DNA from: Pseudoips prasinana
Taxonomy: Eukaryota > Arthropoda > Insecta > Lepidoptera > Nolidae
Assembly (NCBI GenBank): GCA_951640165.1
Contig: OX621234.1
Span: 9,615,001-9,679,000, forward strand
DNA: 64,000 nt
Direction: 5' to 3'
The stretch's first letter is position 1; the number at the start of each line of letters is the position of its first letter. Positions 11,979 to 22,424 of this stretch are shown piece after piece. A program made the translations under genes and the position numbers. The notes under the pieces are model-generated. The model was not told the DNA's origin. It saw only the letters and a program-made list of their open reading frames with translations, and did not search any database.

Positions 11979-12212
11979 ACGGTCACCGTAGCCTAGTTGG
12001 TTGTGGTCCTGCCTACGAAGCTGGTGGTCCTGGGTTCGAATCCCGGTAAGTGCAAATATTTGTGTGATGAGCACGAATATTTGTTTCTGAGTCATGGATG
12101 TTTTCTATGTATTTAAGTATTTATCTATCTATATAAGTATGTATATCGTCGCCTGGTACCCATAGTACAAGCTTTGCTTAGTTTGGGGCTATGGATGATC
12201 TGTGTGAGATTG
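11979..12212 (+). mobile_element. tRNA-derived SINE, family B copy 1
   Basis: The head reads like a tRNA gene with an A box at 'tagcctagttgg' and a B box 'GGTTCGAATCC' near 12030. The body has 'gagcacgaatatttg', 'tgagtcatggatg' and a (TATC)-rich tail. Sister copies run the other way at 12260-12465 and 28081-28307. A piece of another copy's 3' end (gatcatcctagccccaaac) lies just upstream at 11920. Confidence 0.75.
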
Positions 12213-12259
12213 TCTTATATTACATTGTCCCCTATATATTATATATATTATGGGTACCA

Positions 12260-12465
12260 GGCGACGATATAAGTATTTATCTATCTATATAAGTATGTAT
12301 ACTTATATAGATAGATAAATACTTATATACATAGAAAACATCCAAGACTCAGAAAAAAATATTCGTGCTCATCACACAAATATTTGCACTTGCCGGAATT
12401 CGAACCCAGGACCACCAGCTTCGTAGGCAGGAGCACTCTCTACTAGGCTACGGTGACCGTCAGGT
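12260..12465 (-). mobile_element. tRNA-derived SINE, family B copy 2
   Basis: It is inverted relative to copy 1 and lies about 50 bp away. The minus strand carries 'ggtcaccgtagcc', a tRNA-like head and the GGTTCGAATTCC B box, then 'gagcacgaatattt'. The head-on arrangement with copy 1 gives strong self-complementarity across 11979-12465. Confidence 0.72.
12267..12328. repeat. 30-bp-arm palindrome in SINE tail
   Basis: Arms 12267-12296 and 12299-12328 are inverted repeats built from 'aagtatttatctatctata', with a two-base loop. It probably formed where the tetranucleotide tails of two opposing SINE-B copies met. Confidence 0.8.
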
Positions 12466-13108
12466 ATCCGTTGAATTTTTGTTGTATGGGAAGCAGACTG
12501 GGGAGGAAACTTACAAAATACATGCAGTAATGTTGACTTCGATGTCGTTCTGAGTGTGATTAATGTTGCCGTAAGAGAACTCTGGCAATGTAAAGGAGTC
12601 TGCAACGCGTCAATCACGTCCCCGATATACTGCTTAGCATATATCCGGCCGTATTCTTGTTTACTAAGTTGTATGAAAAGAAAGGTTATCCTCATATCCC
12701 ATGGACACAGTTTGTTACCGCATTTGGTTTGCGTTCCAGACACATTGCTTCGAGAAGCTTTGCTTTTGTTATGAAAAAAAGTTGATTCACCAAATGTTGA
12801 ACAGTTCGGAAAACTGGTGACGCTTACCATATATTGAGAGAATGTGCACGTAACTGTTGTAGGCGGCATGAGATGATAGGAAGGAGAGATTTTGGTGCAT
12901 TTCATAGTATTTTAGCTTAACCATACTCTGTTGTAGCTAAAATTTTATATTCCTTTAACATTAAACTCGTTGGGTGAGCCATTGGCTTTGTATAATGTTG
13001 TTTAAGAGTCAGCTTAGTATAAGGTTCGTTGAGATTGGCATTGTCACCTCATATACTATGACTATCCTGTAAAATAACATTTTAATTAATTAATTTATTA
13101 ACTTGCAG
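12466..13108. other. ABCF2 intron; one unexplained minus-strand frame
   Basis: A 177-codon minus-strand frame spans 12372-12905. It begins MKCTKISPSYHLMPPTTV, but its last ~30 codons run through the SINE-B copy. It has no family motif that was recognised and no visible splice partners. It might be part of an unidentified repeat or decayed gene; coding is not supported. Exon b begins at 13109. Confidence 0.4.
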
Positions 13109-13252
13109 AGGCCCAAGAACAGTTGATGGACGTATACGATCGACTGGAGGACCTAAGCGCAGACACGGCGGAGGCACGCGCCGCTAACATCCTGCACGGT
13201 CTGGGCTTCACCAGAGAGATGCAGCAGAAAGCCACAAAGGACTTCTCGGGAG
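13109..13252 (+). CDS. ABCF2: ABCF2 exon b (domain 1 up to the signature motif)
   Basis: The acceptor is TTGCAG and the donor gttcgt. Joined to the preceding base it reads [16 protein letters not shown], then [16 protein letters not shown] and KATKDFSGG. The FSGG is the start of the ABC signature (LSGGQ-like; FSGGW in ABCF2), completed by exon c across the intron. Exon a ends in phase 1, leaving one base, and this exon ends with the first base of a Gly codon. The upstream intron is 6.9 kb and holds the LINE and two SINEs. Confidence 0.95.
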
Positions 13253-13372
13253 GTTCGTACGCAAAATATTTTACTTTAGATGTTGCAAAGCAAACACACC
13301 ACGTGTTTGCTTTTACAAGATCTTAAAAATATACTGTTTTACATATTGTAATGTATTATTGTTGAAGTAAGT

Positions 13373-13749
13373 GATGATGATGATGTCCTCCCGACCGATT
13401 TCGGCCACGGCGGCCAGTCTTAATGGAGACTAGCCAATTGCGCAGGACATATTATAGTGCACAAGTGTGTGCGCAAACACAGGGGCACTTTCTATTCCAT
13501 CACTCTCATGATCCGATGGGACGCCTAGCGACACGACCGGAAAGAGTTCAGGTACAGGACCGACGGCTTTACGTGCTCTCCGAGGCACGGGGGTGTAATA
13601 CCGCCAACTTCCAGACTTCGGGCTGATACTGAGAAATTTCTTTTTATGGAAAAATCCCAAAATCACTTTTTTTGGCCCGACTCGGGATTTGAACCCAGGA
13701 CCTCATTATCTGCGGTTGAACACGCTACCGCTAGACCAACGAGGCAGTC
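13373..13749 (-). mobile_element. SINE with 12-bp target-site duplication
   Basis: A 377-bp element flanked by perfect copies of gttgaagtaagt (13361-13372 and 13750-13761). On the minus strand it opens with a tRNA-like head: A box near 'tggtctagcggtag' and B box GGTTCAAATCC. It ends in a (CATCAT)n tail, seen as GATGATGATGATG at 13373. The head is well preserved, but such SINE heads are not functional tRNA genes. The clean duplication shows target-primed insertion into this ABCF2 intron. Confidence 0.9.
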
Positions 13750-13981
13750 GTTGAAGTAAGTAGTAAGCTGGTGAATTCGTGACGAAAGCGTTTCGAATAG
13801 TGTGTGTTGTGTGTGTTTAGTGAAGTTAAAAAGAGGATGTTACGTCTAGTATATTAGGCAAGAGTGAGAAGTGCGAGCACAGATTTACTTTCTCTCTTTC
13901 TGTCATAGCTACGTAGCTATTGTAAGTGATACTTCAGTCGTAAAGGACACTGGCTTTTTGACTTATATTGCATTATCATAT

Positions 13982-14195
13982 GCCAGTGGTTACTCTATTG
14001 TCATAGTAGTTCAATCCGCCCTGTACGTCTCTCGCATGGCTTAACTGTTATGCAGTGAAAATAACTGGGATCGAAGGTACCCTCCGAGGCACAGAAACGA
14101 TACTCATAAATATACCATTATCGCGGTCACCCATCTATAAACTGTCCACTAGCGATGTCTAGTATCTACTCGTACTTGACCTAGCCGAACTACTT
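13982..14195 (+). repeat. Interspersed repeat family D, copy 2
   Basis: Shares 'cagtggttac', 'ccctccgaggcac' and 'cggtcacccatc' with the other copies. It is diverged, with internal changes, and has no coding content. Confidence 0.55.
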
Positions 14196-14579
14196 TACAA
14201 ACAAGACAGGCGGTGATTCGTTTATCGTTAAGTGGACGATTGAGGGGGAAATTTCATAGATGCGACACTTTTAAGCCCGTATCAGAGACAAGTTATATAT
14301 AACCTAGGGAGTAAGAGAGGAATGCTACTATAGAAAGCAACGTAAACACAACTATTTTTTTTTTTGAAGACTAATCCCGACCCTTGGTATTACACGCGTT
14401 AAATTTTATAAATTACGCGAGCGGGATGAAAAATGATTAAATTACTAAAATTGCTATTAAAAACTAGGGGTTGGTGATAAAAGGGTAATAATTTAGGGTT
14501 GTATGTATTTTCAATTCAATGCATGTAATTTCACACTGTTCAATGCGAAATAGAAATGAAAATATCTGGCTTGCTTTCT

Positions 14580-14582
<3 letters not shown>

Positions 14583-14613
<31 letters not shown>
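14583..14613. repeat. GA microsatellite
   Basis: About 15 GA units, followed by GACA units. The neighbouring 14196-14580 and 14615-15367 are otherwise featureless intron, apart from a decayed Helitron-type piece near 14385 ('acgcgttaaattttataaa'). Confidence 0.9.
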
Positions 14614-14621
<8 letters not shown>

Positions 14622-15367
14622 CAGACAGAGAAACATGCGCACGCCGCACAACTGCAAAAAGTGTCGTGACAACTTTTCGTAAGAATTTTTTCCGTCTAGC
14701 TCCCTTTCACAACGCGCGATAAGGAACTTCGTTCCAAAAATGTTAAGGGTGAACAACCCTTATCACTTAGGGGTATGATAAATAGAAAGTAGCCGAATCT
14801 TAGACCTACTGAATATGCATATACAATTTGGTAAAAATCAGTAAAGCCGTTTCGGAGTAGTAAGGTAACTAACATTGTGACACGAGAATTTTATACAAGA
14901 TGTAACTTAATTAACGCACATCCTGAAAATAGTTAGTTCAGAGTCGTTTACTGAATCGATTTATATCATTTTTAATAAAGGTATTTTTTTATTCCAAAAT
15001 AATTAAAACTACGGAAATTATTGTCATATGAACTCTGCATAGTCAAAACAAATTGAAATGGACCGTAAGTCAAAGTAATAAGACTTTTAAATCGCAGTTT
15101 TATTTGTATTCATACAAATTCCATCATTCAATACAAAATAAAGAAAAATAAACTTTATTCCAAGAAACTAATTTAGTAAATAACAATGCATATACATGTT
15201 AAATTAAAAATTCAGTGTATGTATTATGATTACAACATAATATTCTAATTGGGGTATTTGAGGGTGTGCGTTAATTACGTTACATGTTGTATATTAGATA
15301 TAAAACCAATAGAATAAGATGTTGTATATTTACGCCTCGACGTTACATATGAATTTAATTTGTTCAG

Positions 15368-15491
15368 GATGGCGTATGCGTATCGCGTTGGCTCGTGCGC
15401 TGTACGTGAAGCCTCATTTGCTATTACTTGACGAGCCAACAAACCACTTGGATCTCGACGCGTGCGTCTGGCTGGAGGAGGAGCTGAAACA
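15368..15491 (+). CDS. ABCF2: ABCF2 exon c (signature, Walker B of domain 1)
   Basis: The exon begins with GA, completing Gly, then [15 protein letters not shown], so the signature reads [14 protein letters not shown] across the junction. Walker B plus D-loop follow as [12 protein letters not shown], where E is the catalytic glutamate, then ACVWLEEEL. The donor is gtacgt, leaving CA of a His codon for exon d. In ABC-F proteins this domain pairs with the second one around two ATPs. Confidence 0.96.
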
Positions 15492-15534
15492 GTACGTAAC
15501 TTGATCACTAATACCTATTTAAACCCATAATAAG

Positions 15535-15688
15535 CCTGTGCACACCAAGCTTTTTAAACGCGCCGTCCACAAGCATTTTAGAAACGCGCGACGACGGCGC
15601 GCTTTTACCCTACAGAGCAGTTTAGTGTTTGTTTGAATCGCTACAAACGCGCGTCAACCGCGCGCTTAAAAAACGTAGTGTGCACAGG
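15535..15688. mobile_element. Small MITE-like element with TIRs
   Basis: The ends are inverted repeats beginning CCTGTGCACAC; the left continues 'caagctttttaaacgcgc' and the right, read inverted, 'tacgttttttaagcgcgc'. The interior is rich in CGCGC. At 154 bp it is non-autonomous. No target-site duplication is evident. It starts 44 bp after exon c. Confidence 0.72.
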
Positions 15689-15933
15689 GTCTGATAGGGC
15701 AGCAAGTTTCTATTCGACCTACTCATCTGTTATTGACTTATTAAGTGCTAGCATGTTTTTAAACAGAACGTTTTTATAAACGTATACTGTACGTATATAT
15801 GTATACTGGGAATCAGTTAATTGATACGAATCAGCTGGAACTGCTAAAGTGCTTCCATTACCATGATGCGTGCATCAATGCTGAAATATTGGTAACATAA
15901 ATAAATAATCAGCGTCGTCGAGCTCACGTCGTC

Positions 15934-16387
15934 CACTGGTGACATATTCCCACAATATTGCCATTGGTAGGTATTTGTTGTAGTTACAGCGCTTGGCACT
16001 GGTGACATATTCCCACAATATTGCCATTGGTAGGTATTTGTTGTAGTTACAGCGCTTGGCACTGCTGACATATTCCCACAATATTGCCATTGGTAGGTAT
16101 TTGTTGTAGTAACAGCGCTTGGCACTGGTGACATATTCCCACAATATTGCCATTGGTAGGTATTTGTTGTAGTAACAGCGCTTGGCACTGGTGACATATT
16201 CCCACAATATTGCCATTGGTAGGTATTTGTTGTAGTTACAGCGCTTGGCACTGGTGACATATTCCCACAATATTGCCATTGGTAGGTATTTGTTGTAGTT
16301 ACAGCGCTTGGCACTGCTGCCATATTCCCACAATATTGCCATTGGTAGGTATTTGTTGTAGTTACAGCGCTTGGCACTGCTGAGATA
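15934..16387. repeat. 63-bp minisatellite, seven full units plus a partial
   Basis: Units begin at 15934, 15997, 16060, 16123, 16186, 16249 and 16312, with a partial from 16375. They are almost identical. Variation is concentrated at two places: GGTGAC / GCTGAC / GCTGCC near the start and GTTACAG / GTAACAG near the end. Because 63 is a multiple of three, two minus-strand frames remain open across the array (repeating 21-residue units such as NTYQWQYCGNM). It lies in an ABCF2 intron and has no start context or splice sites, so it is treated as non-coding. Confidence 0.95.
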
Positions 16388-16885
16388 CTACCTCGTATAT
16401 CTCTTAGCGCCCTTTATCTCACCAGAACAGTAGTCTCATATATCCAGGTTGACACATCCATTATATAGAAATTGTAAGATGACGAAAATTTACATTAATA
16501 TATTTTTTTTAAATAATATAAATGTCAATTTATATTATATAAATTAATATTATTATTTTTGAATATTCATTTCAGCAAACAAGGAAATAGTTGGTAAAAA
16601 TAATAATATTAATTTTAAAGTACAAAAGAAATTCAAAACCGAAAAGTTCTGTCGACTTAGCATTACCTATGTGTGATACACCTAACGCTGACAAAATCAT
16701 CATCAGCCAAACTTATTTGTCGCCCACATATGATGATATTGTTCATAAACTTAAAATATTACACTAACTTAAAATATCCTAAATAATCTTCGATATAACT
16801 AATTGTAACTATGACAATAATAATTTTCTGTTCGCCAAATCCAACATTAAATTAATTATTTATAAGCTAAAAAATTGCGTAATTA

Positions 16886-17030
16886 AATTGCGTAAACAAA
16901 TTAAAGTGCTCTTTTAAGAGCTATTAATTTGGTTTTTGTTTCGTGGTTTTAAGAACTATTTCCTAAAAACCACGAAACAAAAACCATCTAAATTGCTCTT
17001 AAAGGAACACTTTAATTTATTAACGCAATT
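16886..17030. repeat. Foldback element upstream of exon d
   Basis: Left and right halves are about 65-bp imperfect inverted repeats with 'ggtttttgtttcgtggtttt' in each arm and 'aattgcgt' at the outer ends. This is MITE-like. It ends about 76 bp before the exon d acceptor. Confidence 0.78.
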
Positions 17031-17106
17031 TTATTACATCTTGTGTATAAAACTACACTATACATGTATGTAGTGAATATAAACTAACAAGAGCACCCCT
17101 TTCCAG

Positions 17107-17305
17107 CTACAAACGTATCCTGGTTCTGATCTCGCACTCGCAAGATTTCCTCAACGGCGTGTGTACGAACATCGTGCACATGAGCAAACGCCGGCTCAAG
17201 TACTACACGGGTAACTACGAGGCTTTTGTGCGCACCCGCATGGAACTTCTCGAGAACCAGATGAAGCAGTACAACTGGGAACAGGACCAGATTGCTAACA
17301 TGAAG
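17107..17305 (+). CDS. ABCF2: ABCF2 exon d (H-loop of domain 1, inter-domain linker)
   Basis: After completing His it reads [19 protein letters not shown], where SHSQDF is the H-loop (switch histidine). Then come [20 protein letters not shown] and the charged helix [20 protein letters not shown], the start of the ABC-F linker between the two domains. The donor is gtaatg and the exon ends in phase 0. Confidence 0.96.
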
Positions 17306-17311
17306 GTAATG

Positions 17312-17512
17312 TTCCATACATATATAGACTGTTTCCCAGAGCGGTTAGCAGAGACAACGGATTAACATTTGTCACGATCTTTGCATACCACTTTTGTCTC
17401 GTTTACTGTCATATATTCTTCATAAATGCTCGCCTGCTTAGGCTACTTCTGAGCTGATCTTTCTTGAGTATATCTCCGATTTGGTCAGAGAATGTTCTAC
17501 AAGGTCTTAATG
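17312..17512 (-). mobile_element. 3' fragment of a non-LTR element, abutting the exon d donor
   Basis: It aligns with 58493-58700 of the LINE at 58490-60465, sharing 'atttgtcacgatctttgca' and 'tccgatttggtcagagaatg'. The tail ('catacatatatagac') begins six to ten bases after the exon, so the 3' end of the retrotransposon sits almost against the splice donor. It is heavily 5'-truncated and its coding frame is decayed. Confidence 0.82.
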
Positions 17513-18034
17513 TTCCGCTTCTATTTATTAAATGTATTTAGTTATTATCATCACAACATAATGCAGTAAAATATGTTTACATTACTTATTAAAATTTATT
17601 AACGTTTTGGCTGCCACTGTCATACCATAGCTTGCTGGGCACATTTTGTTGTCACCAATATCATGTAACGGTGACGGTGGTATAAGCATGCAAAGTCATA
17701 AGTGAACCAGCGCTTGCGCACACATGTGATATATTCCGCGCTGATGGCTTGAGACTAACCACCATGACTGAGGATATTAATATTTTATTTGAATTTGCAT
17801 TAATGTCCATGAACTGGTCAATGAGATACGCTTTATGATTTATCGATAGTAGGAATGTAGTCCTGATCGGATCATTAACTTGGAAATTCTGTCTGTTGTA
17901 TATTTTTAAAACCGTACATATGAATAAGAGTATGTGTATGTATGCGTTTACTTATTGACGTAAACAACCACCCTCAGCTAAACTAAACTTTTCTCTTTTG
18001 TATATTTATTTTTACTTAGGTACTTATTGTATGG
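17513..18034. other. ABCF2 intron, nothing recognised
   Basis: No coding frame, tRNA-like head or known repeat was identified. Confidence 0.4.
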
Positions 18035-18245
18035 GCCATGGTTATCCTAGGTTCAGAGTTGTTCAAGCCGCCTAGTTATTATCTGACATGGCTTAACAAC
18101 TGATGCCTAATGACTACAACTGAGACCGACAACTTAACGTGCCCTACGAAGCACGATGACGATCAGAAATTAAACCAGTGTGGTGGGCACCCTCCATGTA
18201 CTGACAGCGAGCCCAGTTGCTTGACTCCGCCGATCTCTTACGGCT
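18035..18245 (+). repeat. Interspersed repeat family D, copy 3
   Basis: Shares 'gttgttcaagccgcc', 'gaccgacaacttaacgtgcc' and 'atcagaaattaaaccagtg' with the other copies. It ends about 58 bp upstream of exon e, so its 3' end and the following 'gcgatatttttgtctattg' contribute to the acceptor region. Confidence 0.65.
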
Positions 18246-18302
18246 GTATATTTATGGAAGTATTGAAGGTTTTCGTTAATGCGATATTTTTGTCTATTGT
18301 AG

Positions 18303-18482
18303 AACTACATTGCGCGATTCGGTCACGGTTCCGCAAAGCTGGCCCGACAGGCGCAATCTAAAGAGAAGACCCTAGCCAAGATGGTGGCGCAAGGTCTCAC
18401 AGAGAAGGTCACGGATGACAAGATCCTCAACTTCTACTTCCCCTCTTGCGGAAAAGTTCCCCCGCCCGTCATTATGGTGCAG
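18303..18482 (+). CDS. ABCF2: ABCF2 exon e (inter-domain linker)
   Basis: Sixty codons in phase 0 on both sides: [32 protein letters not shown], then [18 protein letters not shown]. This is the end of the linker (in ABC-F proteins the arm reaching toward the tRNA/P-site in structural studies) and the first strand of domain 2. The acceptor is attgtAG and the donor gtttgt. Confidence 0.96.
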
Positions 18483-18631
18483 GTTTGTACATAATGTTTA
18501 TTTTTTTAAATTCCCTATGTAAATAACTTTACGTCCATAGATATAACTTAAAATGATTAGTCGTATCTAGATTTTTATAAGCTTTTGTTACTAGCTCAAT
18601 AATGGTGTGCTCATACCATTATTATCACATA

Positions 18632-18956
18632 CTAGCTGACCCGACAGACCTTGTCCTGTCTTAACGATGACTATTAACGCACGCTATCTGTCAATACTAT
18701 GTCAAATAAAAAAAAAGTTACATTAAAAAAGGTTATATTGTCCAAAGCGCTAAGGTTAGATTAGAAATAATATTTGGTTGTGAAGTATTCTTAAATTTTC
18801 TTATTTTCCGCGCAATTTTAAATTCTTATTTTTACATAAGAACCTTCTCCTGACAATAACAAACACAATAAAAAAAGAAATAGTGAAATCAGTCCAGCCG
18901 TTCACGCGTAATGTCGTGACAACGGAAAACGGGTTTCATTTTTATATATATATAGA
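18632..18956 (-). mobile_element. Helitron-like element, family 2 copy 1
   Basis: The minus strand starts TCTATATATATATAAAAATG, contains 'aacccgttttccgttgtcac' and ends ...GACAAGGTCTGTCGGGTCAGCTAG, with a small GACA/TGTC hairpin before the CTAG end. It sits between A and T. A sister in + orientation is at 40313-40623. The element is non-autonomous, 325 bp. Confidence 0.8.
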
Positions 18957-19839
18957 TGTATAGCTAGGGGTAGATCAAGTAAGGGTCATTTTTACCCTTA
19001 CTTGATAACTTATTACTTGACAACTGGGTACAGTTGTCTTGAGTTACCCCATTGTCTTGCCGTTTTTTACTCATATTTGTCAACATTAATTCTATTTAAT
19101 ATTTTTATATGCAGGTAGACAGGAGGTACGCATAAAAAAAAGTTAAATATGCATCTGCTTGTCGAGAAAAAAATGTAGACCCTCAGTTCTAACCTTAGAA
19201 TGGCGGGTGAATTCGGATAAAATGTTATATAATTAAGTATGTAACTTAATTATATAACATTTTATCCGAAAAGGTGAATTCAATTTCATTAAAGATGCAC
19301 TAAGGTATACTGCAGGAACACAGACAATATGCATCTCCTGATGGGAATAAACTGCACACCCGCAGTCCTTATTTAGGATGGTGGGTGTGCATATTGTAGT
19401 ATATGTCTTTTTATCCAAAGTACACCGGATTTCATTAAATCTTTGTCTAGAGGAGCAGTTCAATTATGTAAAGTACACCTGTGGTCCTAACTGACACCAA
19501 TAATGGATCTTTTTGGCCTTGATTGTCTTGATTTTTACTATTAAGTTGTATTTTATTATTATTTTCACCAAAGTATTATAGTTGATTGGCATGTTAGTGT
19601 TATTAATTCAGTATCATTTATATAATGTGGCATAAAGAGTGAATAGAGAGTTAAAATATAGCAGTATTGAAGCATTCTAAATTTTGTTCTGAATTGAAAT
19701 AACTTTGACATGGCCCTTAAGATTTTCGATAAAGAGAATTCACTCCCTGGTCATTTCAACTCCGAATAATTTTTTATTTTGCTTTGATAGTCTGTAAGTA
19801 AATTGAAAATATGTAGTTAACAAATCATGATTGTTTCAG
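18957..19839. other. ABCF2 intron with a small repeat cluster
   Basis: About 19130-19490 holds three degenerate, partly alternating repeats of a motif seen as 'atgcatct', 'gcgggtgaattc' / 'gtgggtgtgcat' and 'aaagtacacc', including the palindrome listed separately. The rest is unremarkable. There is no coding content. Confidence 0.45.
19212..19270. repeat. Perfect 27-bp-arm palindrome
   Basis: Arms 19212-19238 and 19244-19270 are perfect inverted repeats (beginning ttcggataaaatgttata) around a five-base loop. It could be a foldback insertion or a templated inversion within the surrounding degenerate repeat. Confidence 0.9.
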
Positions 19840-19980
19840 AATGTATCATTCAGATACACAGACACAAGTCCGTGGATCTACAAAAACTTGGAGTTCGGTA
19901 TTGACCTGGACACGCGATTGGCTCTGGTGGGGCCCAATGGAGCAGGCAAGTCCACACTCCTCAAACTGTTGTACGGAGAT
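19840..19980 (+). CDS. ABCF2: ABCF2 exon f (Walker A of domain 2)
   Basis: Forty-seven codons in phase 0: [20 protein letters not shown], then [20 protein letters not shown], ending [16 protein letters not shown] is the Walker A loop of the second nucleotide-binding domain, with the ATP-phosphate-binding lysine. Acceptor TTTCAG, donor gtaagt. Confidence 0.97.
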
Positions 19981-21340
19981 GTAAGTATTGCTTGGATACT
20001 ATTGTAACTTAAATCCTATCCTGAGTCACTATTTGTCTGCTGTGGCATTGTAGCTTCCAACGGATGTAACAATTTCAATGTGGTTAAGATTTCTATATGA
20101 TTAAACAGAAATTTGAACATAATATGAAATGAAATGAAATTTATTCAGCACTTAGGTATTAACATACACTTGTACTTGTCAAGCTCACAATGCAGTACAT
20201 AAACATAGTGGACAGAATAAAAGTAACACCAAAAAAAAAAAATTGTCCGTCCGTGCGGTTTGTTTTATCGCATATATTTTCTGAAATCCTTAAATAAATA
20301 ACAAGTTACTAATCTATTATTTTGAAATATAGTTCCAACTATATTAAAATTAAAGAATGGAAGGCAAAGCGGTTGCCTAGCGCAGAAGGCTCCTAACCAG
20401 TAGCTTAATTTAAGCGACTAATACCTGACTGCACCCTTTTGGGGTTTGGGCTACAGCTCAATGGGCCACTAAAGCAAAAAGACGAAGTATGAATTGCTGA
20501 GACACTAACATGGTAGTGTAACATAAATAAAAAGATTATGTAACAAAAAATCTGGGAGAAAATAAGAACAAAAAAGCATATTTAAATGAAAAAAATAAGG
20601 TTGTTATTCACATATACTTTAAAAAAACGCTTGTAAATAGTCCAAACATATTTGTTGTAATATAGTTACATAATTAGTTAGTATACATAATTATTTCTAG
20701 GTACAAATAGATTATTAGATATGCATCTTGTAAAAAACATTTAAAATACTACTCAAGGGGGCATGGATGCGAAATGTGGTCCATAACAAACACAATATTT
20801 GCTCCATCTTTTTAACTGACTTAAGTATTTATCTGTACCCGTACTTTGGAAAGAACTTAAAGATGTTGACTCCGACTATAGTCTACAGACAAAAGTGGTT
20901 ATACCATGTCTTTGGCCTACGTGCATGCAGTAAGCCTACTTATTTGTGAAGCAATTTAATTCAAATCATTTGTCTAAACCAAAGACCCCGGGTTGGAATG
21001 GAATCCTACTCTAAAAACCAGGTTTGCAAACGGAAGAGCGTAGTAGTAGTAGTTGTAGAATCCAATACTGAAATGTTTTCCCATTGGAAAATCAGTAGCT
21101 TTCTTTATAATCTATCTTAGTTAGTATGTAAGCCTCACGCCGAATGCATTTTCTTCATGAATAGTCGGTATTTTGTCTGCACGAGTGGCACGAAGCTTGG
21201 TGTAGTTATGCCCGCTATGATTTCGGGTTCGTCCCTCCCCAATGGACAACAATTTATGTGACTTATGTATAGCTGTTCTAAGTTTGAATGTGCTATGTGT
21301 GCGTGAATTACATGTTTGTTTTTGTTTTGTATTTTTTTTT
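19981..21340. other. ABCF2 intron; LINE tail remnant, otherwise no gene
   Basis: At about 20126-20180 a minus-strand AATAAA and a (TTTCA)n tail look like the 3' end of a decayed non-LTR element. At 20355-20440 there is a weakly tRNA-like stretch. Nothing else was recognised. Confidence 0.45.
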
Positions 21341-21522
21341 AAAAGACAACGCCTGCACTAGGGAATCTACTCCCTGTGTCGCGGTGTACTTTACAAACAT
21401 AATAGACTGATACAAACTACAGAACAACTATTTATGGTTCACACAAATAGATGTCCGGTGCGGGACTCGAACTTGCGACACAAAGCGGTGAGGCGACTGT
21501 CATAGCCGCTGCGCCACACGTA
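21341..21522 (-). mobile_element. tRNA-derived SINE, family A copy 2
   Basis: The minus strand has the tRNA-like head 'gtgtggcgcagcggctatga', a GTTCGAGTCCC B box, 'gttctgtagtttgtatc', 'gtaaagtacaccgcgac' and the 'gtgcaggcgttgtc' end. It ends about 70 bp upstream of exon g. Confidence 0.78.
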
Positions 21523-21591
21523 CAATTTTACTTTGGGGCTAACGCAAGGAACATCAAAAGCGAATATACTAATTCTGTCGTTTATTTCTAG

Positions 21592-21783
21592 TTGGTACCC
21601 TCAACGGGAATGATCCGCAAGAACTCGCACTTGCGCATTGGGCGCTACCATCAGCATCTGCACGAGCTGCTGGACCTGGATCTGTCCCCCCTGGACTACA
21701 TGATGAAGGAGTTCCCCGACGTCCGCGAGCGTGAGGAGATGCGTAAAATCATCGGCCGCTACGGACTTACAGGCCGCCAACAG
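21592..21783 (+). CDS. ABCF2: ABCF2 exon g (domain 2 helical region)
   Basis: Sixty-four codons in phase 0: [40 protein letters not shown], then [18 protein letters not shown]. These match the conserved stretch between Walker A and the signature in domain 2 of ABCF2. Acceptor TTCTAG, donor gtcagt. Confidence 0.97.
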
Positions 21784-22138
21784 GTCAGTACAGTAATATT
21801 ATGGTAACGCAATTACGTCCAAATTCGATTGGTAAAAATGTGTATAAAAATTTAAATTATAAAAAATATACAAGCTACACAAAATACTCAAACAAATTAA
21901 AAACCTATTTATCTACCAAAGCATATTATACAGTTATTCAATACATGAATGACAAATTAAAAGACCAACATAACTAACGACAATTTAATGAGCCATTATT
22001 TATATTGACACATACCTATTTATATTGACATATACATACCTATTTAAATTGAAATATACCAAATTATTATAATAAATTGATTGTAACAATACAAACAATA
22101 TTGTAAACCACAAACATAATCTAATGACCCACTATTTA

Positions 22139-22408
22139 TCTATATATATAAAAATCAATGCCACTTTTCGTTGTAATGTTATAACTCAACAACGACTTTA
22201 CCGATTTGGCTACTTTTGGTCTTGAATTATTCGTGGAAGTCCAGGGAAGGTTTGTACGTAGAGAAAATTTAAAAAAAGTCTAGAAAAAGTCTAAAATCAA
22301 CATCTTTTAGCAATTTAAAATATTTTTTTTGTTTGAATAAATGAACTTAATAGTCATTTTTTTTATTACTATGCCTTATACGTAGCGAAGCACGTACCGG
22401 GCCGCTAG
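22139..22408 (+). mobile_element. Helitron-like element, family 3 copy 1
   Basis: Starts TCTATATATATAAAAATCAA after an A and ends in a small hairpin (acgtaGCgaaGCacgt) followed by ACCGGGCCGCTAG and a T. The interior 'tggaagtccagggaagg' and 'ttgtacgtagagaaaattt' recur, inverted and triplicated, at 30683-31200. It is 270 bp and carries no gene. Confidence 0.8.
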
Positions 22409-22424
22409 TATTAACATATTCCGG

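Noticed and set aside
12372..12905. 177-codon minus-strand frame as a gene
   Set aside because: Its end runs through a SINE, it lacks recognisable domains, and it is inside an ABCF2 intron. Reported only as an unexplained stretch.
13660..13749. Functional tRNA gene
   Set aside because: Good A and B boxes, but this is the head of a SINE with tail and 12-bp duplication. The same reasoning applies to the heads at 1000, 11979, 27813 and 30265.
14511..14756. Short frames over the GA run
   Set aside because: Low-complexity RE/SL repeats from a dinucleotide microsatellite.
15844..16377. 177- and 155-codon minus-strand frames with 21-residue repeats
   Set aside because: They follow from a 63-bp tandem repeat whose length is a multiple of three and whose unit lacks stops in two frames. 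No start context, splice sites or family similarity.
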